A stretch of DNA of 25,411 nt from Sphacelaria rigidula (Eukaryota; Phaeophyceae; Sphacelariales), in contig CAXNAA020000168.1 in assembly GCA_964200075.2 (NCBI GenBank), forward strand, positions 1 to 25,411, given 5' to 3'. Under the pieces are notes generated by a model. The model ran no database searches, was not told the DNA's origin, and was given only the letters and a program-made list of their open reading frames with translations. A program made the translations under genes and the position numbers. Shown here one piece after another: positions 11,401 to 20,400 of the stretch; the first letter of the stretch is position 1; every line of letters begins with the position of its first letter.

Positions 11401-14400
11401 GAGGGTTTTTGTAGCTTGTAGTTTTATTGCAGCTGCCTTTATGGCGCGCCGGGGGACGCCCTTCTATCTAAAATGGAGCTGCCGACTCTGGCTAAATGTT
11501 GACTCTTGGATTATTTGTGCTCTTTTCTCTTGTTTCTTGCCCTAGTACTATCCACCACCGACAAGCTTGCCCTTCCAGTTGCCACGCACTGAAGCTGCCC
11601 CTTCCGCTGGAGATGCTATCGATTTGACGGAAGATGCACCACCTCCGGCGGCATCTGTAGCGGCGGCTCCAACGCAGGCGCATATGCAGGTGGCGATCGT
11701 TTTTGTTGGAGTTCCTCAGTTTACGGGTACAAGCGTACTACGGCAGCTGCATGACGCGGTGTGGTATATTACGTCGCAGCAATTTGAGGCAGCTTGCCGC
11801 AGAAATCTGCACATTGTCGTATATCGTGCGTTCACGACCTTTAATGGGTGTATTTGCTTTCAAATTGGATGGTTGCTTCAAACCTGGATTATGGCGGGGC
11901 AAGCAAGTGTTTCTAGGCGTTGTTGTGTAGCTCGTCTTCAGCCCTTAGCCATGACGCCTTATTTTCCATACTGCTCATCGTGGCGTATTTTCCCACCATC
12001 ATGTCACCAGGTCCAACCAGAAGCAATGCGAGATTGGCACGCGCAGGGTCAGCGACTTCAGCATACCCTGGTGATCTGTTACGATGTGCATGGCTGGTGT
12101 ATTTGAATGTTCTTGCTTGAAACCGTGGGTGGGTACCTTTGGTACGAACGGTTTTCGTCGTGTGCTCATCGGCTGTACACTTTCCCCCGATTCGAAATGG
12201 ATGATTCAATGATGTTGTGTTGGTCGGAATTCTCCCACGTTATGAAAATAGTCGTAGACACGCCCTTGCCGAAGCCTGGTGATGGCGCAGCTGTGCCGAA
12301 CTTGGGCAGATACTGTGGATTCCGCGGCACTAGACTGACGCCTGTCGGACCGTTTTGCGTTTCTTAATTGTCTTATCGCAAGGCCGGGTCATATCCCAGT
12401 GCGAACTATGCATCTAGGCCTCATAGCGAAGCGGTTTTTTCGGGCGCAGGACAGGCAGGATATAACGCACCACCCCCGCGACCCCAGCTCTTCATACCAC
12501 GACCGCCTTCTCTATCAAACTTGCACCCGCTACAACACCAGGGTCTGAAACACGCCAGGGTGAGTGGAATCGTCGCCAAAGATGTGCTCATATCGCAATC
12601 GTTTCTCACAGCACGTGCGACGTTTGCCCAATTGATGCTCCGTGCGTGTAACAGTCGCCTGTGCGACCGGTGCACATTCAAATACTTCTGGTACTGCTCT
12701 TCCCTAAACCATGCCCGCTCTCGCGATACGTGTGAACAGCCGCTGGATTATGGCGATCTAGGTGGAGGAGTGAAGAGAGCACGCTACGAACGCTACGAAC
12801 GATGGAATGGCGCGGATGAGGAGCAAGAGGGCACAGTGACTTTTTCTCTCATCTCCACGTCATTTTTCACCGTGAAGGTATGTGTATTGCATCCCAAGCT
12901 AAGCATAATCCGCGTCAGACTTTGTACTGGTAGTTGTTTTTCATTCGTGATCGATTAACGTGGGTAAATTCCGCGTAGGATAGGTAACTCGCATGCTCTG
13001 GGGTTTTTGTCGTGTGCTGCTATCTTTTGACTGGTAATCTGTGCTGTGCCTTACGTGTGGACGCCAAGGCTGCCGCTGCCAAGGTGCACATTGTCGCAGT
13101 GGCAGTGGTGACACATTGCTGCTGACTGCCAGTACCGACTTGAAGTGTGCACAGTAATGACGGACGTGTCGTTGCCGCATCTCTTGCTGGCGTTCACCGT
13201 ACAGATAAGGAAGCCAACCCCGGACGTGGTGCACAACTACTTCAAGCTCATCCCGGGCGCAACCTTCGACACCAAGGCAAATGAAGCTCATCGCCGTGGC
13301 ACCTACGACAAGTGTTGTCACTTTAGTGTAGTGCCTGTTCTTTTTGACGAGAACGTTACTAACAAGATATTGGTCAATGTACACTAATCCTTTTAGTAGG
13401 GCGCTCAATATCATCGGAAACATGGATCATGGGTTGCGAGTAGCTACGACGCCAGAACCCATCAACTGTCGCCCTTGTCTCCTCGATTCATTTTGGCACA
13501 AACAGGAACGACGATGGAAGTTTCCCCTCGGTGAACACGAGAAGCTAGCTGGAGCTCTCAGCAGGCAGGGCGTAAAGGTACGGAGCGTTGCTTTGTGTAC
13601 AGTTATATCGCATTATGTTCGAGCCCCGGGACAGCGCGTGTTTGACCCCTCCCTCGGACGAGAATAATTTGTCTCTTTCCCAACGAAACGACGCCTACAT
13701 GGAATATCATGATTTCGAGTGAAAATTCAATTTGTGGTTCATCCAGAAACAGCCCCAGTATTTGGGCAAGCTATAATAGTGGGGTTCCTTCGCTGCCAGT
13801 CGTTCTTCCTATAGAATCGAGCCTATGTCGTCATTTGCGTGCGTATGCAAAACGTGAGGCAGACACGATCATTGATGTGGCTCGTGGCCTCTTCTGCTAC
13901 GCGTTTCAATGCTGCAGGTGGTACCTGTCCCGCGGCAAGCTATAGCCGCTGCCACACTGGCTGTTGAGCCTAACACGAGCTTAGATGGCAAGGAACGCAA
14001 AGCAGGGGATAGCTCTGACGGGCCTTCACTTAGCCTGTGTGAGAAGATGGTGAGATTGGTTACCTGCTGTCTTCTTGATTAACACTCACGAACCTTTCGT
14101 CTGCCACAGTACGTGTACGAGTTTCGTGCGTAAGCTCTATTGTCTTCCGTGTCGCACTAGTGATTCCCTCCACTCGCTTTGTCATGAGTCTTGTGATACT
14201 CATTTTTTCCCGTACTGACAGGTGCCAGAGTGCGTACGGAAGACCCTCGCACCGTTTCAAATGCAAGGTGTCGAGTTTGTTTTGAAGAAGGAAGGCCGCG
14301 CTATGATTGCTGACGAAATGGGCTTGGGCAAGACCATTCAGGCAAGCGATACATGGTCTCACTAGCACACAACGTTATTTGTGGGAAATACTCACTCGAG

Positions 14401-17400
14401 AAGATGTCGCTTCAGTCGACGCCACTGCTGCTTCATTATCCTCTCTGATGATGTCTGCGCATTGCATTGCAGCGACCACCCGTTGTGATGATCGTGAATT
14501 ATCTGCAGGCCGTTGCCTGCGCTGCCGCATACGAATCTGAGTGGCCGTTGCTCATCATTTGCCCAAGCTCTGCGAGATACCATTGGGAGCACGAGCTTTT
14601 GAAATGGCTGGACGAGGAGAGCGTTACGAAGAAACAGATCACGGTGTTGTGCAACGGGAAGCAAGTTTTTCACCGATCCGCCACAAAGGTCGTCATCATG
14701 TCATACGACCTGGTGAGTATGCGTTCGGTTGGCACTACCTCATGGTTCAGTAACCTCTCTGCGGCCCGTTCAACGAGCCGAGTCGCGTTTCGTCTTCGCC
14801 GTTCAGCGGACAAAACTGTCAGATGCCCCCACCTGACTGAGCCTCCTCCTGTGTATGTCTCAACCTGTAGTTTCTACGGGAGCGTGGTTACTAGTATACG
14901 AAAGTGTTGTGATGGTGCGAAATCGTGCTAGCGCTACGCCGAGACATCCCCCGCCGCTGGCCTTGGAATGGTACTTTGATGTATGCTCGCTGTCCGAATT
15001 CGAGCTCGAGCAGTGGGCAAAATGATCATCGCGTAGTCATCTTTCACTTTTAACTGCGTGTGATGACAAGATGTTCAGCGTGAATTCTTGGATCCGGTTC
15101 CCGTTTTATGAAGTGTGTTGGTAACATTGCAGTCGTGGGGTGGACTCCACCTATTTTGACATGGTACCAGGTGAATCGCATGAAGGACAGACTGGATGAC
15201 TTCAACTTTGGAGTGGTAGTATGCGACGAGTGCCATTACCTCAAGAATCAGCGGGCCGCACGCACGAAGGTACGGTGTGCCCCTTTCGAGAGCCTGGAGG
15301 CATTTTCCCCTGCACATGCGCAAGGACAAGTAGACTGACGTTTGTGCCTGTTGTGCCTGTATCGACTGTGGTGTGACGAGACGTGGCATCAGCGTGCTCG
15401 CAATTCTCGTTTTGTGTATGTTTGGATCTATTCGCTTTCGTTGACGGTTCACTGTCGTGCATGCTCACATCTCGACCCTCCCCAGGCCATCAGCCCTTTG
15501 GCAAGGAAGGCCCGTAGAGCCATATTACTTTCTGGAACACCAGCACTTTCCCGCCCGTCAGAACTTTTTCCTCAGCTCAACATCATCGACTTCAAAACGT
15601 GGCCATCATTTCGAGAGTTCGGCAAACGGTGAGGGTTGTTCGGCAGTACGTGTTCTCAGCAGGTCCAGTTGCCGTTCGTTAATGAATCTCCTGCGACAAA
15701 ATATCCTGTTGAACGGTGGTACCGCAGATGTGGAAGCTCATTCTGTGTGGTGTCGAGGTGTACTCGCTGCTTCGTTCTCCCCTTATGTGTCACTCTCTCT
15801 GTATTTCCTGCCAGTGTTGCCAGCGTTGACCATGCATGCTGGTATGTGTAGTTTGTTGTCCGAGGGGCATCCGGTGTCTGGCTTGGGCCGTTTGGGTCAC
15901 ATCCGCAGGGGGGCGGCAATGTCGGGCCACAGCGTTGCTATGGGTGAACCCAGCCACAACTGCAAGTCCAGACGTGATTTTATGGCTCATTCGCCCCAAA
16001 CGATATCCCTTTCGAGCGTTCTAGATACTGCTCGGGCAAAAAGGGAAGGGGCAAGAAGGGTAAAACTGGCTGGGACTACAGCGGGGCATCACACATCCCA
16101 GAGCTGCACGCGCTGCTGAGGGCAACTGTCATGGTGTGTGGTTCAATTCGGGTTTCATCTATGGGGGGCACAAGTAGAGGAGAACATGCATCACTAGGAA
16201 GAGGTGTCGCTTGAAGCATCACGAAATAATGGAACGACCGATTTGTCCACGCAAGGGTAATTTCTGAGCGTGGTGTAGAGTGCGGCCATTGATGGCACTT
16301 GACAGATGAACACGCATCGGTGCGGCAACTGCAGGTACGGCGTTTGAAGAAGGACATTCTGAAACAGCTCCCTCCCAAGCAGCGCTCGCTGGTGAAGGTT
16401 CAAGTAGAAGACGATGGAGCTCGATTCGAACTCCAGGAAGGTGTGTGATGAATTTCACTCTGCTCCAAGAGTTCCTCCTCTTATAATCCCCTGTGTTGCA
16501 TGCGGTCTTGGCGTAGATTGCATTCGATGCGACCCACTGTCCGCCGGAAGAAGAGGTCATGGTTCGGAACAAGTTGCACTCAAGAATGCCACCATCGTGT
16601 GCAGCTGCGAACAAAAAACTCATCCCGGCAATCAGGGGACTGTGGAAGGGCCGCGTTCATGTGAGAAAACGTTTAATAAATTTCGCCCTTTGTGAAATAC
16701 TCGAGGATTTCCTCGTCAGATCTTCGACTTCTGGCCCGCGGAGATGCACTTCTTGGACGGCTGGCCAAGCAAAACTCGGATCAGCTGAATGAACTCAAGC
16801 TCAGCTTCAGTCAACAGGTATGATGCCTCGCGTAAACACCCGGTTGTAGGAAAGGTATATTACTCAGTGTCTACCCCGTGCCCCTCGACAGGGCAGTCCT
16901 CCGGACATCTGTTGGTCGCGAAATTATATTGCAGCCTTTCGTTTTTCAGGTGACTCCAGAGTGCGGCAACTTTGAAAATAATCGGTGGGGTAGGGATCGC
17001 AATTAATTGTGATCCGGCACAAGGATCGATCGTCGACCTTTGCTGGACTGAGAAACGAGAAGGACGTTGAGATTATAGGTCGCGCCGCTGCTGTGGTCTT
17101 ACTCTGGCGGCTTGATGCCGAATTCTCCATGTGGGTTGATGTATTCGTGTTGGCATAGCATGCAGCATGTAGCCCCCGCTACTTTACCCTTGATGTATGC
17201 GAATGCTCGAAAATTCTTGCCCGATACCCCCTCTCTCAATTTCTCCTCCCCACTCAACCAGTCAAATGCTGCATGGCAAGCGATCGAAAAGCCTGCTTCC
17301 CATCACACACTCTTGCCGTTCATGCAGACACATTACTTTACTCTGTCTTGCCAGCTGTTTTTCTCCTTTGGTTGGGACTTACAGTGGACACATTGAAAGT

Positions 17401-20400
17401 AAACTTCGAGAGCAGCAGGAGACGGTGTGTAGCGCATTGCCGCGCCCCGGTGGTGTAATGGTCCGACTGTCGCCGTTAGGGTGGAGAGAACGAGGGTTCC
17501 ATTCCCGATGCGTTGGGTTTTTCTTCGTAATTTATTATTTCCATCGTGGAAAGCGTGAGAACGTGAGTAAACGAAGTAGTCGACTGGGTTTGTGTCACGT
17601 GAGTTGACGCGGTGCGGGAGTGCTAACGCAATCTTCGAGACCAAGATGTACGGCGCGTGCTGGGGGAGAGATGGGTTGATCCCTTGAGACCACGGACTCA
17701 TACCGAGGAAGGGTAGGGTTCAAAGTGCGAAGAAGAAGAAAAAAGGCGTGTTGGTTGGTGGGTGCACCCGGAGACTCTTTGGCAATTAATTTATTATAGC
17801 AACGCTGGCAGCTGGGGTAGCCATGCAGAGAGTGAAAGACGTTGGGGTGTTGGAGAGCGGTTCCACCCTCTCACATCCATACGTATGTCGTTCAACACGC
17901 AAAGAGTAGTGGAAAACCCTCACATATGTACCCGATCAAAACGCCACACGTCAAGCGCGTCACTACTTCACTGTAGATCTTCCTATCGTAGATATCCCCA
18001 CACAGGAATCCATTTCACACGAATAAGGCGTACATTCTATTTTTTGAAGATTCACAGATTTCCACGTAGTTATCCCCCCCCATCCCTTGCGTCAACCTTG
18101 GCTTCTTTTTGTGTCGTATGGTCTTCGCTCTGTGGCAGGCGACGAAAGCCATCAATAATACAGTGGCGCAGAGTAAATCCCCGGCCTGGGAACGAACGCC
18201 GATGCTAACGGATCCGCCCAAGGCCAAAAAGGTACAAGACGCATTTCTGTCTCACCCGCTAGAGGAGCGGGTAAAACACATACCAACCGTGTGCTGCAGC
18301 AATAGTAACCGGCGATGACCTCCAAATACATTAGTCTGCTCTTTAAAGACCGTCAAGTCCCTCCCAATGGAAATTCACGCTCAGCTCCGTCAGTAGGCGC
18401 CCTAGACCAGGGCAAGCTAAGCTCATGTCAAGCACAATATACTAGGGGCAATACCCATTCGTGACGTGCGTTTCGGTTGGAAACAAGCGCTTGTTGCTGG
18501 CTCGGTCGTAGGCAGACAGCCAGCGCATTGCTTTGTTTTCCAAAGATGCTGTTGATCGGCATTATCTATACATTTTCACAGGTGACGCCCGGGAAAGGAA
18601 GGGTTACCAAGTTGTCGGCACCACCACCGCCTCCACCGCCCCCTGTCGCCGAGGAGTCAAGTGTTGATTCAACGAGTACCGAATACAACGCAAGCGGGGT
18701 AGAGATTATTGGTGTGGGAGTCGAAGCAGACTACACAGAGCACACGGGAGAACTGAGCAAGCGGGAGTTGGCGCAGCAGCGAAGATCACTGTTGATGAAG
18801 CTTTTTGCCGACACCGGGACGGCCAAAATTCCCGCGGTGCTCAGGTGACCGCGGCCGACCAAAATCGTCCCATCACGTGGTCCTTACTACAGTCACTCAC
18901 TAATGCCATACATCAATTCATGCATGTAATTCTGTTGCGCTTGCTTCAACATGCGCTTATTATGATGCGCTTTTTCGCAGGCACGTATCGGGCATCCTTT
19001 CTGACGAAATTTCAGGCGGAAAAGTCCTTGTATTCGCACATCATCGAAACGTACTGGATGCTTTGGAATCAGGGGTGCTCAAGCACGGCGGCGTTGAGTT
19101 TATTCGCATCGACGGGCGCACCAAGGTACACTTTATTTAGTGAGGAAGTCTTGAATGTAAAAGCAGGGCTAAGCGCTGAACTAACTATCGATGATGCAGC
19201 TACAAACCTGCCCGCTTTAAAAGTGGGGTTAGGCGCGGACTAAATGTCGAGGACACAATTACAAGTCTATCCGCTATTCTAGACGACGTCGGACTGATGA
19301 TACGTAACTGACAATTGCCAGGTGTATCGTAGGTTGAGAAAGGCCGCATACGCCACGCAATGGTTTACATAGTGGATGAGTGTACACACACGAGAGCGAG
19401 CAATAGCAGAGCGCCGAGAGCACGAGAACGGCAGCATCTCAACGCCAACTGGGTACGCGCCGTCGGCTTCCCTGCGTCCAACTCTGTACCGACCTGACAC
19501 GCCGCCATATTGATGCAGGAAGCGGCAATAGTATTGCACGCTGCTTGAGGTCAGGATTTGACAGCGAGGTCCCTTGAGTGTTCCGTTTGTACGTCATTTA
19601 ATTGACCAAACGCAATATGTTTCTCGTTGGCTATCTGGTTTGCGCATGCTATCTAACGTTACCCACCTTTTGCACGAGATATTTGGCATATTTGGCCACG
19701 GTGGTCGTGCTGATTCGCTTCCTGTGGCAAGCTCGTTCGTTCGTATTCTCGAGCGTTTCAGAGAATCTTGTACTGGCGGAATAGCACGCGTTGTATTTCC
19801 GCGTCGACCTCGTCGCCAAACTTGCAACGTATCGCAATGATGGCTGAATTTTGCTGTGCCGCTAGAAACTACCGCGCATAACGTGATGAAAACTGGACGC
19901 GTTTGATTTGAAATTCTCAAGATTTGAGCATGCGATGGTCAGGGAGACAACAATATTTTGCACGTATGTTGTACTGGGTACCGAGACTGCAGGTCGTGTC
20001 GATGGAACGTTCGCTGGGACTAAATCTCAATCCAAGTGCCGAAGTTTCAGTTCCCAGAGATGCCTTACATCGTGTTCCTGTGGGATGCCTTACCAGGCGA
20101 TGGACGCCTCTAGTGGATTCGGTGTTTTCAATGGCTCCCGTATCTGATTTGAGGTGGAAGAATGCCCGTTGTTGTAGTTTTGATTTTGAACTTTCGTGTC
20201 TTTGAAATTTCATTCCACATGTCAGCCAAAGGACAGGCAGGACCTCGTGGACTCCTTCCAGACGAATGCCAGTGTAAGAGTGGCTCTTCTCGGTCTCACA
20301 GCAGCGGGTGTTGGCATTACTCTCACCGCGGCGAGCAGGTGTGTTAGTTTGAGCATTCGTGGAGGGAGTCGGTACTGTTGAGAATATTGGGGTTCATCTG

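Larger units (their letters stand above)
9352..11545 (+). other. Large putative intron, no confirmed exon
   Basis: 2194 nt between the exons ending at 9351 and starting at 11546. It holds the tandem tRNA-like array, a (TA)n run and two copies of a short dispersed repeat (about 10109-10165 and 11225-11282). A pyrimidine-rich acceptor ending GCGAGCAG near 10979 precedes a short open stretch ([14 protein letters not shown]), but no donor keeps phase 0 convincingly. A missed exon is possible. Confidence 0.4.

Noticed and set aside
18845-19243. 132-codon ORF overlapping the motif IV exon
   Set aside because: It reads a different frame from the conserved LVFAHHR sequence and is a shadow.
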